From: Cubamyces lactineus
Taxonomy: Eukaryota; Basidiomycota; Agaricomycetes; Polyporales; Polyporaceae
Direction: 5' to 3'
Assembly: GCA_022376465.1 (NCBI GenBank)
Contig: JACDTU010000007.1
Location: forward strand, 1,054,001-1,118,000
Length of the DNA stretch: 64,000 bases
Positions 1 through 12,486 of this stretch are shown one piece after another. The translations under genes were made by a program, and so were the position numbers. A model generated the notes under the pieces. It ran no database searches, was not told the origin of the DNA, and saw nothing but the letters and a program-made list of their open reading frames with translations. The stretch's first letter is position 1; each line of letters opens with the position of its first letter.

Positions 1-2408
1 TCTCCGAAGTGGGGCTGCGTTGTTCGCTGGAAGACCATCGAGTGGAACTGCAATGTCTCAGGTTCGCCACTGCACTGGGAAATAACTCCGTCGATGGCCC
101 GCCCATCCCGATCCCTGACCTCCATCGTCACCTGCACGTTCCCCGTCGAGGATCCAACCTGCCCGCGCGCGAAATTGGCAACGTTACGACGTGTGTTGGT
201 GCTCTGCGATGCGGAGAAGTCGCCACTCCACAGCTTGATGTAGAGCTCGTTGCGCACATCACCGGGGAAAACGACGTCAGGGAAGCCCAGGCGAAGGGTC
301 AGTGGAGTGTCTTGCAGCAAAGAAGAGTTCTCCCTGACGACAGTCTCCGCATCTCCATAGAAGATCTTGATGGAGACGGCAAGCATCTCAGCTCTACTGA
401 GGCGTCAGCGACCATACCATCTATATGCCTGGGCGACTAGATGCGCACCTCGGTGACTTCTCATAATCCCTCACGTTGTGGTTCAAGATATCCTGGTGTA
501 GCATCGCGAACGTCGTCTCGTTCGTTGGCACGTAGATGGGCATCGTGTGCTCCTTAGTAGAAGACACCTCGGCTTGCTCAGCGGCCATCGCATTGAGTTG
601 TGTGAGTTCCAGAACCGCGCACCCAAAAGGCCTACGGAACTGCGGCGGCATGTCAGACGTCGTAGAGTTGCGGGAGTAAGAATCGCTCGATAACGGTGAG
701 TTCCCGTAGTTGCTCGATCCGATGATAGTTCCCCTCTGATACTCCGAGATGGGCCCCATGTTACTACCCATCTTCAGCGAACCATTGCGCACGATCTTGC
801 AGACGAGATAGATGGGATCGTTGGCATCCGACTGCACAAGATCGGTGAAAAGCGTGCGGATACGAGCAGAGGGATCTCGCGCGAGGACGCCATTATGGTT
901 AAGGACGGCGCAGAAGTCCTCGGACACGAAGCGAGCGTCGGCTTTGTTATAAAGGGAGAAGTAGAGCTCTGCGGTCTCCCCTGGGCCGCAAGGGGAGGCG
1001 ACGAAGGCACGCACGTCAAGGAAGACGTGATAGAATTTGGCACGCTGAGGCGTCGGAGAGGATGGCGACAGAGACCCAATCAAGCGAGAGTGTCCGCGGG
1101 GCCGTGGCAAGTCCGGGAACGCAGAGTGCACTGAGGCAGAGAGCGGAATAGTTGCAGAGAGTGGAACGGGCGTAGGTGCTGCCGTGTAGTCGATCGAGCC
1201 ACCGTAATGCGGGATCTTGTATGGATGGTTTGGCGGAGGGGATATATCCATATGCGCGAGGGCGGCCTGCAGAGCGTACATTCGCACAGCGCTCATCCAG
1301 CTGCGTGGGTCAATCTCGCCCTCTACGTCAACATTGACCAGGCCGCCCCATGTTGGGTGGCGAACGATCACGTCTAGACCTTGCAGGAGATTGCCGGAGA
1401 CAAGACGAGCGACGCACTCGCGCCGCAGGTTGACGGTTTCCTCTGAGCTCAAGGTCTGGGAGAGCAGCTGCCGCCTTCCAAGGTGGAGCACCTCAATGTA
1501 TTCGCGGACGATATGGAAGAGGCGGTAGTCGCGCTGCGCGAGATATTGAAACATGAGAGCGTGCCATTCGCGAAGAGCGGAGGCTATCTCGTCAATGATC
1601 GGTTGTGCGGCGCCGGAGAGGGTATCGTCGCCGGAAGTAAGCGTGGGACGTGGAGGAAGGGGCTTATTGAACTGGCTTTCACTGGGTGACGCTGAACGGA
1701 TGCTGGCAGGGTAAACGGGGAGTCGGGCCCTGGTGGATGGTGCTTGGTCTGGTGGCGGTGTGAGCTTGAAGGATTTACGAGTAGCTGCATCGTTATCCTC
1801 TTCTTCCTCGCGTACGGGATCCATCTCCCGCATGGACTGTTTCCAGCTGGCGAACACCTCTTCGGAGGTGCGGCCATCAGCACCGCCGCTGTTGAGGGCG
1901 TTGAAGAGCTCGGTGAGGCGGCCTTCGGCATCCGATACCTCGTCACGGACGAATATGTGGGAAGCAGGAAAGATGCCTATGAAGACTTGCTGCAGCTCGT
2001 CTGTGCGAGCGGTAGCTTTGGCGTTGGAAGATGAAGGGTCAGACGATAGGGACCAATTCACTTGTGGACGTCGCGAGGTGCAGACGACGTATCTGGGCTA
2101 TGTCAGACTGCGGGAGCGTGTAGCTATGGGCATAGCACTCACCCTCGATACCATACGCCCTCGACCTCCTTGTCCCTCGGCGTATACTTCTCGAACGCGT
2201 ATACGTTGTCGCCGACCTCTAAGGAGACCACATCCCGATGGACGAGGTGGTCTTCTCCGGAAGCGTCGGTATAGATGGACCCGCGCGTGCGGCTTGACGA
2301 GCTAGTGTTTCGTCGATTCACAGGCGACAGAGGGTGCACAGCGTATCCGTAGATGATGAGCGGGAGGGGCTCCCAGACCCCTTTACGCTGAACTACGGTG
2401 CCAACCAT
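1..2408 (-). CDS. DOCK-family guanine nucleotide exchange factor, N-terminal part (partial)
   Basis: Encodes the N-terminal ~770 residues of a DOCK-type exchange factor, a cytosolic or membrane-recruited activator of Rac/Rho/Cdc42 GTPases; the gene runs off the left edge, so the catalytic DHR-2 domain is not in the window. Exon 1 (2408-2143) gives an SH3 domain ending WYRG-YVV across the first intron (about 2142-2093). Exon 2 (about 2092-449) holds the helical linker and the start of the C2-like DHR-1 domain (CKIVRNG, FGCAVLEL). Exon 3 (from about 396 to the edge) continues DHR-1 with RNELYIKLWSGDF, typical of the phosphoinositide-binding domain. The start at 2408 (MVGTVVQRKGVW) sits just before the SH3; an in-frame ATG at 2468 is possible. 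Seen: SH3 plus DHR-1 order. Known: this pair defines DOCK-A/B-like proteins. Inferred: Rac-type GTPase partner. Confidence 0.85.
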
Positions 2409-3626
2409 GGTGTTGGTGGCGGAACTGCCCAGCAATCGTGGAGGGGAGCGAGGGATGGGCCTGCGCAAGATCTAGACGAGGTGCAAGCACAGTTCAGCAG
2501 CCGCAGAGCGTCTGAAGATTCAGAAGCAGCGCGTCAGCGTCTACTGCTACAATTAAAGCGCCTTGATCCGCAATAGCACTCGAAGTCTTACGAGAATAAA
2601 GCAGGAACAAGACCGAGACTGTAGTGTACAGGGGACGAGAGTGTTTGGAGGGAGAGTAGGTGGGAGGATTCGTCAGAGGCGTAGGTCAGAATAGAAGTTT
2701 TGTACGAACAGGCTGCGGTTGCATCAACAGACACCCTCATCCCCATCAGCATCACGAAGTACGAGAACTATCAAGTTTCACGGCAAGTGTTCCAAAGCCA
2801 ATCCCCAGACCTCCCCAGACTCGCTATATACCTACTCAGAGTAGAAGCGCGCAATTTCCGTTGAGTGAAGTAGCTGTAAATCACCATCGAACCTACGCAA
2901 GCACGGTGCATGCGAGAGCGCTGGGTACCGCGCCAAAGATCCCCCCCATGACTGAGGCAGATACCCAGAAGACCAGTACTCTGTAATCCTACGTGGCGGT
3001 TAGTTCATGACGTTGGAGCACCGCACTGCTTATCCATCCCGTCGAACCTTTGGGTATCCGGTGCAACTCCTGACACAGCAATTTGAGGCTCTGAGCACAG
3101 GTGGATTAGAGCAGCACCGGATACCTGACATTACTGCCCGAGGCGAGGCTGATCAATGAGGATGGGTGTTTCATCGCATAGGGCCCGAGGAATGTGAACG
3201 GCCGGCGATACCAGAACTAACATTGACCAAGGTCCGAGGGGAGTGGCAATCTACTGAGGTGCTTAAGAAGGCCCAGTTGAGTCGGAAGTATAGTGAGCCT
3301 AAAGTTTGAACACCTGTTACTGAGTACACACAAACAACCTAATAAGTGGTCTACACTTTTCAAGAACTGCAGCTATATGTGACGCACTATGAATACCTCA
3401 ACAACTTCAGAACGAGGAACTTCCTGGCAGCTGCTAGGCCTTGCCATGATACTGAGAAAGGTACGAACGCCGCCACGCGACCTCGCGCGATCGCGTTCGT
3501 ATGGTCACGTGATATGGTTTAGGGCAAGGCGAAACGCGACGCGAGTGCTCGATCGCGACGAGCGCAGGGAGAGTCCTTGGTTTCCGTTCGCCACCGACTC
3601 AGAGGAAGTGCGCTCTGTCTAGCACT
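2409..3626. other. Intergenic region between divergent DOCK and Spc34-like genes
   Basis: No convincing coding exon on either strand. It holds both promoters. Close to the Spc34-like start the sequence is rich in CG-containing words (several TCGCG/ACGCGA-like motifs at 3475-3565) and has a CACGTG E-box at about 3505. These could be regulatory but this is inference. Confidence 0.4.
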
Positions 3627-5540
3627 ATGGCAACCCTCACAGACCACGTCGACCGTCTCTCAGCGATTGCGATGTCTATTCGCGCCGCAGCCGCTCCTCC
3701 TCCTCGCAGCGCTATACCTGGCCCTTTCGCCCGCGCAATACTTGAGACACCGCTCGGAGACCTCATTCGCGACATCGATCCAGCGGAGATGGGCTTGTTT
3801 ACTCTGGTCCAACCTCAGCAGCTGCCTATTCCCGAAGTAGAACCGACGAATGTGGAGATAGCGCGTGTCGAATTCTTGGGAGCCACACCGCTTCGGAAAC
3901 CGCCATCGGCAAAGCATCCAAGGCCGGATGGACAGAGGCCGCGCGAACATGACCCTGAGGTGTATGCGAATGCGGCTTTGAAGTATCTTGATCGCTAGTG
4001 AGCCTCCTCAGATGACAAGTGTGTCTTCTTTGTCTGATTACTGTAGTCAATCGATTCGCCCTATGCCGCGAGCTTCTGAGCAAGCGGTCCAGATGCTGGA
4101 TCGTCTTGAAGAAGTCAGAGCAAACATCCACCGACTAAGCGAACAGTTGAAGCAAGTAAGTTGATTGGCCCGCGAGGACGTGCTATCCAACCTCTAAGCC
4201 AAGCAACCCGGTGCAGACCCCGCGGACCCGCCCTTGTCTCCGAAATCTGCCATCAAAGAGGAAGAACGTCATATCCAGGACATCCAATCTCAGATACAGT
4301 ATCTGAAGCAGCGGGTATGCCATCACAATCTGAGGTGCAATATCAGTACGTATTGACCTGATATGTAGAAAGAGGAGCTCGCAAAGAAGAAGTCTCGCAC
4401 CTTGTTGAAAGTCAAGCGCGAGCCGAAACCGCAAGCCCCAGAGTCACCGGCCTCTCCTCCCGATGAGCGCGAAGGAACGTTTTGGAACACGCCCGGTGCG
4501 GCTGCGCGCACTCTGCACTTTACAGGCGACTCCCTCTTGGATGAGGAGATCGACATCAACGATGTCTCTGCGGCCTCATTCGGAACCCCCGTGACCAAAC
4601 AGAAGGCTATTGAAAAAGCGCCGCTGCTTGAAATGGGCATGCACGATTCGCGCACTCATGCTCAACCAGAAGGTTCTGAACAGGATCAATACGCGGAAGA
4701 CGAAGAAGACGAGGTGGAGAGCGTGCTCGACGATGATGAGGCAGAGGAGGACTCTGTCGAGCCTACAGTCGTGCTCCAGAAGGCGCCATCACCTCCCTCT
4801 CCGCCTCAGAAGCCCAGGTCTCCCTCGCCGGAGCCGGTCAGAAGGCAGGATCGTCCCTCTGAACCTGTCTCTTCGACATCTGTTGCCCAATCGAGCTCGA
4901 GTGGTGGACACCGTCCGAAGGTCAAGGTGACTACGGAACTCGAACGCGTAGTGGTGGGTTGTGGTTAATCAACATTGCGAGTACTCAGATCGCTCATATC
5001 CCCAAACAGGAGAAGATATGGGCTACAGTGGGTGAGATTATCATGCCCGGCCACCCGTTCGACGCGCTCGGGAAGAGCACCAACAAGAGCAAACCTCCCC
5101 GCGCCAAGGAAACGATGTTCGTCCATCTCATAAAAAGCGACCGACGCTCGCATGCTGACTTCAGTGCTCCGACACTTCCTAGGGCATATCTGCAGGAACT
5201 CTCCAACCACACACCCACGCCCGCCTCTCCGTCCGCGTCCAGCTTCTCTTCCCTGTCCGGGGCGGCGCCGAGCGGACCGGGCGCCGCGCCGACCGCCCAG
5301 CAAGTGCTCACGGCACACATGCTGCTCGTCCTGCTCGGCGCGCCCGGGTTCGCCCTCACGCTCCGTGCGCTCAAGGAAACCCTTGCGGAGAAGGCGGCGG
5401 CCATCGGGGCCGGGGGCGGCGCGAGCGCAGGTTTGTTGGGAGGGAGCGCGGTCACGAAGCCGGTGTATGGATGCGTCGCGAAACGGCTGCTGAAGATCGA
5501 GCGGGGTGCCGGCGAGCAGGTCGTCAAGTTCGACTTGTAG
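3627..5540 (+). CDS. DASH complex subunit Spc34-like protein
   Basis: Five exons (about 3627-3997, 4047-4155, 4204-4314, 4369-4953, 5010-5540) give ~568 residues. The N terminus (MATLTDHVDRLSAIAMSIRA, then LIRDIDPAEMGLFTL) resembles fungal Spc34, a subunit of the DASH/Dam1 ring that couples kinetochores to spindle microtubules. Exons 2-4 encode a coiled coil (LDRLEEVRANIHRLSEQLKQ; IQDIQSQIQYLKQR). Exon 4 continues into a long acidic, Pro/Ser-rich linker, and exon 5 adds a folded-looking segment (KIWATVGEIIMPGHPFDALG, then a Leu/Ala-rich helical part around AQQVLTAHMLLVLL). Yeast Spc34 is only ~295 aa, so the C-terminal half is an extension. The start is the first ATG of the conserved N terminus. 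Alternative: another coiled-coil kinetochore protein. Nuclear, cell-cycle function is inferred from family only. Confidence 0.6.
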
Positions 5541-6026
5541 CGAACAGCAAAGGAGAATTTGAGAGCGGCATGTGTTTGAGTACCCGGGTTGTATCGATAT
5601 GCTCCCACTTTTATTTTGCCACAACTCAAGACATACAATGTTTGTTGCACTATAGCTCCGCCGAGGTATCGTTTCGAACAAGCCCTGTCTTAGCTCCAGT
5701 GATAACCAATATCTCCTAGTTCCGGTCTGTTTGGAATAGTCATTTCCTCGCTGTCATACCCTCCGAGTCCCGGTTTGCACGCTAACGCTGCTTGTGAGCC
5801 CAGTGGCGGAGGCGTCCTCTGCCCTCCCGGAGCAGTCTTCTCGGACCGGTCGCGGGCAACTGCAAAACGATCGGCCAGGTGCAACGCTCGGTCCGGCGGT
5901 CCGGGCCGGTCCTACTCTACCAAAACCTCCGCCTCATATACCACTCCGCCGCACTGGGGCCTTGCCCGGACTGCCCCTCCTTTCCCTTCCCGACTCGCTC
6001 GTATCTCCATTCCTGAGGCTCTTTCC
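5541..6026. other. Intergenic / 5' leader
   Basis: 3' end of the Spc34-like gene and promoter/5' leader of the DapA-family gene. The downstream frame stays open upstream of the chosen ATG back to about 5775, so an N-terminal extension (possibly a mitochondrial presequence) cannot be excluded. Confidence 0.4.
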
Positions 6027-7393
6027 ATGGCTGCACACGCTGGAGTTAACGGAACGCACACCAACGGTGTCAATGGAGTGCACAACGGCGCCAACGGAGC
6101 GTCGAGCGCCTCCCGTCCGCTGACGCCCGGAATCTACGCCCCCATCCCGACGTTCTTCTTGCCCGACAGCGAGGACCTTGGTGAGCACGATCTTCACGGC
6201 TCGAAAGATGCTTGAAACTCATCGAAATGGATTCGTGCTCTTGAAGACCTTGAATCTTTCACCGCACACGTCGTGCGCGTGGCGAAAGCTGGCGTCCGCC
6301 CGCTCCTCGCGGGCTCCATGGGCGAGGCACACCACCTCACGCACGCAGAGCGCACGACGCTCATCAAGGCCGCCCGTCACGCTCTCGACGGAGCAGGCCT
6401 CACCAGCACGCCTATCGTCGCAGGCACTGGTGCCGGTTCAACGCGCGAGACCGTCGAGCTATGCCATGAGGCAGCACAGGCGGGCGCGGACTACGCGATC
6501 GTCATCGCCAGCGGATACTACGCCGGCGCCATTGCGGGCAACCGCAAGGCGCTGAAGGCGTTCTGGGCAGAGGTCTCGGAGAAGAGCCCTATCCCCGTCA
6601 TCATCTATAACTGTGCGTGGTCTGTTCGGGGCTTGTAGCGTATTGCGCGCGCGGACGCGGGACGGAGGTAGCTGACGGCCCGGGCCCGTTGCATACATAG
6701 ATCCTGGCGCGAGCGGCGGCATTGACCTGGACTCGGACCTTATTACGGAACTGGCGGCGGAGTGCCCCAACCTTGCGGGAGTCAAATTGACGTGCGTGTC
6801 CGTTTGCCTGCCTATTCGTGGAGCAGTATAGTAACGACGATTGCTTCTTCCAGATGTGGAAATGTTGGGAAGCTCACCCGTATTTGCGCGACGGTCTCCG
6901 AGCCTTCCTTTGCATCGCAATACCCCCGCTTGAACCCGAACGCGCCTTTCCTGGTGCTCGGCGGGTTCATTGACTTCCTCTTGCCATCGACGTATGTTAA
7001 TGCACATGGAGCAATCACCGGTCTAGCAAACGTTGCACCCGTAAGTTGACATACACCTGCCGCGTCCTTGGCCGCACCTTCTGACGTCTCGGGCAACAGT
7101 ACACAATCCAGAGACTCTACGAGCTCTCAGAAGCGACCCTCAAGGACCCGTCGCTTCTCCCCGAAGCCCAACGGCTGCAGGGCATCGTGGCACGCGCGGA
7201 CTTCACCATTGCCAAGGCCTCGATCTCGGGCACGAAGGCGCTGCTCGAGAAGCTCTACGGCTACGGCGGCAATCCGCGCAAGCCCTTGCCCCCTATCGAG
7301 CCTGCGGTGGCGGCGGCGCTGTGGGAGCATCCTCATACCCAGGACATCGTTCGCGTAGAACGCGAACTTAGCGGCAAGGTTGCTGCAGCGTGA
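6027..7393 (+). CDS. DapA-family (dihydrodipicolinate synthase/aldolase superfamily) lyase
   Basis: Five exons (6027-6180, 6247-6612, 6701-6791, 6854-7040, 7100-7393) encode ~363 residues of a (beta/alpha)8 class I aldolase of the DHDPS/NAL family. Family marks: GIYAPIPTFF at the first strand, GSMGEAHHL for the GxxGE-type pyruvate-binding turn, then PVIIYN-YPGASGG across an intron (the Tyr corresponds to the catalytic Tyr) and GVKLT, whose Lys is the expected Schiff-base lysine. In fungi such proteins act as 2-keto-3-deoxy-sugar acid aldolases (for example the galacturonate-pathway enzyme) or 4-hydroxy-2-oxoglutarate aldolase-like enzymes; true lysine biosynthesis via DHDPS is not used by fungi. 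The N terminus carries a small Asn/Gly/Val repeat (VNGTHTNGVNGVHNGANGA). The exact substrate is not determinable here. Confidence 0.85.
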
Positions 7394-10300
7394 TGGAACT
7401 TTGGAAGGATTGCATCGGGAGCTGTGTGTGTAGATATTGATTGCTATGGGCGCTGGTGGGTGTTACGTACTGGGAACTCCGAGGCATCCAAGCCGTTGTA
7501 TTTGTATCTTACGAGCACTGTCTGTCACATGCCAAGTCGTTACTGCACGGTTCTGTCGAATGCAAAGAGTTGTTGGCAAGCGAACCGGAGCGACGGACAG
7601 CTGACCTTCAGTAACCTTCGTGGCCATCGGCGAACGGATCGGCCTAAGACTGACGGCAGCCTTGCGATACGCGAGTGTTCGTCATACATACTGTGGATAG
7701 CTGCGTGAACACGCGCACACGCAAGGTCGGACTGCTGACCCATTAGGCTCGGGGGCTGCCGCAGCACAGCAGCGCGAAGACGAGAAGGCGAATCATGTGT
7801 CCGTAACATGTCGGCGCGCTGTAATGCTTGGAGGTCGATCCAACACGCTCGAACAGCAAGGCAAGTGGGAGAATAAATCATGACAGAGCTGGTCTTGCGA
7901 GCAGGGGTGCAGAGGGTTCGAGAAGGGATGGTCTCTCTGTAGAGCCACGAGACCTTCCGGTCAGATTTCTAGCAGCCCGAAGCTACGACTATCTGCAACT
8001 CGGATAGTACCAAGAGATTGAGAGACTGACCCTACAAGCCAAGCTATATGCGTCCCACCAAGCCACATGCAAAGTCTCCAGTCTTGGGGCCTCTTGAAGT
8101 CGAAGAACGCGGACCCGCGGACGTCCTTGTGGCGTCTTGTATGATGCCGAGAAGGCGACGATCCTGTAGCGCCATTATCGGCAACAGCTTGAGCAGATCA
8201 AAGAGCTGTATGCGGAGAAGCAGGCCAGGACGATGAGCGGCGTCGCACATCGTATGCTGCGAGCATGAAGGAAGGAAGGAAAGAGAGAACGGTGTTGTCG
8301 CAGTACGCGGAGAGAAGGGATGGCGCGCGTCTTTACGTACGGCCTGTCATGGTGCCGTCGGCAGCCTTGTATGGACAACGCGAGTACCAGGTTCTGCTAG
8401 TGCGGTGTACCGTAAACCTTGAGTCTGTTCGCCTATTCCATGCGCCACAGACAGATCTGGCAGCGCACGTACCGTCTCCAACTCGAACCACAACCGCACG
8501 CAGCACTCGCAGTAAGTCGGCGCCATTGCTGCGAAATGAATAACCCATCTCGCTGCAAGCTTCGCCCGCTATCGCCCGCGCACCCGGAGATAATCGTCTA
8601 CGGCTATGCGTCTACGATTTCATGGATCGCGAGCGCCGCAAATTGGCCCCAAAGAAGCAGAGTCGTCTACCACGGAGAGCTGGCTTCACCACAACCCTCA
8701 GTGCTGGACAGAACTCAAGCAGGTGTGGCGTGGCGCGTGTCAATGGTGAGTGTTTCCATTCACTCTCAATTCAACATGAAGGTCGAGTTTTCTCTCGGGG
8801 GTCACAGTATGGTCCGGACTCTTCCATTCTCATGGTGTGTACCAGTATGGACGCCCTTGCCACAGGGTTTTCACACTGGTGCATACCATCAGAATGGGGA
8901 TCCGGACCATCATGCTGACCCCAGAGCCCGCACACAGTTGCGGTAGAGGCCAGAACGGCTGGAAACGACAACATTGCACGCACTGGTTGTAACGCGATCA
9001 CCGCACCTGTATAATGCGAGTGCAAACGAGGTGTCCTAGGTCGTTGAAAATGGTAGAGGGTAGCAGCTGCAACTCTGACGGGAGAAGAGGCGGACTGACG
9101 AATATGAGTCCCTGACACGGGCCCTTATATGTTCGTTCCATGGATGCTTTGGTACAGCCCCATCTTGCGGGAGTCGCAAATCCTACGCCTTGCCAGGATT
9201 ATCGATCTCATTCACCGCTCATCTTGGACATATTGCGCACCCGACGCGGACGTGTTTCAGAGCCCCGAGAGGATCGCATGAACTCCGGAGACCTGCAGAC
9301 GTGTCCCGTGCTCACCACTCCACCCTCGACGATCGAAGGAATGCAGGGACGAAATAAGAATACGTCCCAGACTGACTGCGGGTTAGCACGCTCTCTTGGC
9401 CAATGAACCGTCTGTGCCCATACGCACCTACGATGAACCGCGGGTCCTCATAGCGCCTCTGTTCCCGATACAGTTGGTGATCGTCCTTCCGTCATCGCGG
9501 CCTTTGCGTTGTCCCGAGGCGTTATTGAGATACACGAGGCCCTGTGCGTACGGACCGCCATTGTTCATCGGACGCAGGCCACGCCAACGTCCATCGATAG
9601 TGCGGTCGCGGAATCAATGCAGGCCGGCGTGACCACCATGCGCAAGACGTCTCTGGGGAAATTTTCGCTTCATTGGAGGTCCGGAAGGGGAGGTGGAGAT
9701 CGAGAGTTTGGCCTAGACGGGCGGAACGAGGACAAGCTAGAGAAACGCGGCCAAACGACGAGCATTCGAGGCTCGTTCACCGGACCGACGTCGATTCGTC
9801 GGCCAGTCGGTAGCCGCGAAAGTACGTACATGGGGAGACCTGGAGGAGGAAGAGGTGCAAGTACTCCGCGGCTTGCAACTCCGAGGCTCGAGCCGATCCG
9901 CACGGTGTGCCGTTCGGAACTGAACAACGTTAACCCCTCGATCTTTGCCGCTCTGTGGCTAACTTTGACTGGCCCCCTGTCCTCATACGCCCACCCTCCG
10001 TATATCCGAGTCTCGGTCTCCTCAAGCTGCAACGTACTTGTTCAACTTAAATTGCAAGCATTGTAGCTTGCCACAAGTTGTATCGCTGCTGGCGCCGCTC
10101 GGAATCATATGTGGCAACTTGGTCACCTTGAACACGCGTGGGACTGACTTTCTGACCTTCATCTCACTCCCGAAGGCGATGCAGCGGTATGCGTTGCAGC
10201 TTGCAGCTCTTCTCTACTTCCTGCAAGAGACCCTTGGCGACCGCAGTGAACGCCCGGGCCCTGCTTTATAGCTGCGTATTATTACGCGGTCCCGCTTCAC

Positions 10301-10918
10301 ATTTTCTCAACATGCTTTGGCCTTTGGGATACCGGTGAGCGCCCCGATATCGCCAACCCTCGTGAACAAAGCGGCACGAGATGCATGCAGCTGCGGGCAG
10401 GCCTTCGGTTAGGCGTTCCCATCTCGGTCCAGGAGCAGTTGGCCCGCTGTTCCGCGTCGCCAATGGCTGACACGTACAGGACCTCGCGGATCGATGATAG
10501 GCTGGCGCCATGCTCTGCCTAGGCGATCCCGACGGCGGATGTCCCGACTTGGCCCATATCCTAACGATGCCTCGCGATCCTGCCCCAGTACCGTTGAGGA
10601 CGTGTCATCGCCGGGCCCGACACACATGGTGATGGGCGGCCTGCTCATCTGGCTAGCCGAATGGGAAAGGTATACAAACCTCCAACCAGGGGCGGTCGTT
10701 GCATTCACCCTCACCACGCCTCGCACCTCGTACGACGATCCTACCAACTCGAGCGCTATACAGCATGCCCAATCTAACTGTGGAGATTCTCCCGCTGAAG
10801 ACGCACCACACGGTCCGTACAACGTCATCTGCTTGCGAAGTTAGTGTTAATGTACTCTGAGCAGCCCGCACATCCCTGCACAGGGCGATCACCCCCTAAT
10901 GCGGATACAGTTGTATCG
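7394..10918. other. Long gene-poor stretch with scattered coding-like fragments
   Basis: 3.5 kb with no gene I can assemble. Short coding-like scraps occur on the plus strand: a helical segment around 8140-8265 (reads RHYRQQLEQIKELYAEKQART after an in-frame TAG), one near 8620-8700 (MDRERRKLAPKKQSR), and one near 9140-9280 (ILRLARIIDLIH). They are in different frames and not joined by obvious splice sites, so they may be remnants of a decayed gene or chance. Confidence 0.35.
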
Positions 10919-11548
10919 ATGCTCCGATCGCTGACTGTGGACGACGACTACTTTCATCGCCGCGCGCTGCGCAAGATGTGTATCCAGAAGTCACCTATGG
11001 ATGACTTCCTCCCCCAAGCGAGCGAGATCATTCCAGGCCTATTCCTGAGCGACATGTACACCGCAACTTCGCCTGCAGTCATACAACGTCTCGGCATCAC
11101 GCACGTCGCCTCTATCCTCCGCAAGCCCTCGCATCGCTATCCAAAGCCCATCCGCCACCTCTGTGTCCCCATAGATGACGTCGACAACGCGAACCTGCTC
11201 GACTACCTCGACGCGACCGTCCGGTGGGTGCACTCTGGCCTCGCAAGTGGCGGGCGCGTCCTCGTGCACTGCGTGTGGGGCATGAGTCGCAGTGCGAGCG
11301 TAGCCATTGCATACCTGATCAAGGCGCGGTTCATGTCGCTCGACGAGGCTCTCAATCTCGCCCGAGCGAGACGTAGAGTGGTCCGGCCTAACCAGGGGTT
11401 CATGGCGCAGCTGAAGGTTTACGAGAGGGTGACGCGGCTGAGAGAAGCGCAAGCTCGCAAGCGGGCGGAGGCGTCAGCCGCTGCGAATGTGGAGGATTTC
11501 GATCTCGACGCGCTGGCACGTCGTGTTGGGGTGGCCGCACCGTCATGA
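10919..11548 (+). CDS. Dual-specificity protein phosphatase
   Basis: An intron-less frame encodes ~209 residues with a complete DSP catalytic domain. The signature loop VHCVWGMSRSAS matches HCx5R-S, giving catalytic Cys118 and phosphate-binding Arg124; an Asp of the IDDVDNANLL stretch (about residue 86-87) is the likely general acid. The domain opens with the usual EIIPGLFLSD. Such enzymes dephosphorylate Tyr and Ser/Thr, often on MAP kinases, in cytosol or nucleus. There is no rhodanese/CH2 docking domain, so it is an atypical small DSP. A helical basic tail (LREAQARKRAEA) follows the domain. The ATG at 10919 is chosen because upstream residues look non-conserved; in-frame ATGs at 10850 and 10979 are alternatives. 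Substrate unknown. Confidence 0.87.
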   Translation: MLRSLTVDDDYFHRRALRKMCIQKSPMDDFLPQASEIIPGLFLSDMYTATSPAVIQRLGITHVASILRKPSHRYPKPIRHLCVPIDDVDNANLLDYLDATVRWVHSGLASGGRVLVHCVWGMSRSASVAIAYLIKARFMSLDEALNLARARRRVVRPNQGFMAQLKVYERVTRLREAQARKRAEASAAANVEDFDLDALARRVGVAAPS

Positions 11549-12486
11549 CGATACCTACGGGACTCCACACCGCGCCTTGCGCCGGGAGATCGTTACTGTA
11601 ATTGCCGGGAACAGTGGAGCCAGACAATAGACTATGTCGGTCTGTAGAGCCGAGCCCCGCTCCAGGTCCTCATGTTCTGCAAACAGCAGTATCGACCTTA
11701 TTCAACACCGGCACGGCATGAACTGCAAGCGAGTGCTGCTACGTGCTGCCTGTGATCACTCAAGTGGCCACCGCGAGAGGTGAGTTTGACTCAATGTTTC
11801 GGCGTGTGAGTCGCGAGTCGTCAGGGTCGGAAAGAACCTTTCCTTCTAGTGAACTATCTGCCCTGTGAGTTGGCACCCTTCAGCTCGTTCGATGTGACGT
11901 ACTGAAAAGACTTGCAGTTAAGAATGCAATGGATTGTATCAGAACAGCGTTGGCCAGATGCTATTGGTCGACGAGCGGATTATTTCCGGAGGCATATGCT
12001 ACCTCGTCTGCAGACTGCTGGAATCGAACGTCATAGTGTCCGGAGGAAGTATTACCAGCAATGAGCCGGCATGAAAAGGCGTGCCCAAGCGGATCAATAG
12101 CGCTCTGCGCTGGTATGAGGTCAACTCCGACATGTACATCGCTACTATCAAGCAGGTGCGTGGCCGTATTGGGAACTGATGTGGCATGATGTTGCGGAGA
12201 ATCGTGGTCGTACAGGATATACATCTTCCATAGACGGAGTTGGATACGCTGCCAGCTCGACGATCATCACCAGCTGAACAGATGTACCCCATGCCCACTG
12301 AGGACATCAGCATCTATGTTCCAAAGCACGGCGAGATCGTTCGCATCACGACGTGGGATGGGCACAGGCTGAAGTAGCCAGCACGATCATGACCACGTAG
12401 GCGTCCAAAACAAACGTTTCGTACATATGGAATTTGACTAATGATACAGCCGGAAATGACTAGCGCTGACAGGTGACCCTGCAAGT
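11549..12486. other. Intergenic region
   Basis: Between the convergent phosphatase and formate/nitrite transporter genes. I see no gene, tRNA or repeat that I can support; a GTTCGATTCC word on the minus strand near 12025 has no matching A box. Confidence 0.4.

Noticed and set aside
9..440. Open plus-strand frame at the left edge
   Set aside because: Lies opposite the DOCK DHR-1 exon, which has family motifs; the plus frame has none.
7900..7930. GGTTCGA-like B box (possible tRNA)
   Set aside because: No A box, acceptor stem or T-arm pairing around it.
12010..12040. GTTCGATTCC on the minus strand as a tRNA B box
   Set aside because: No A box in the 30-70 bp upstream and no cloverleaf.
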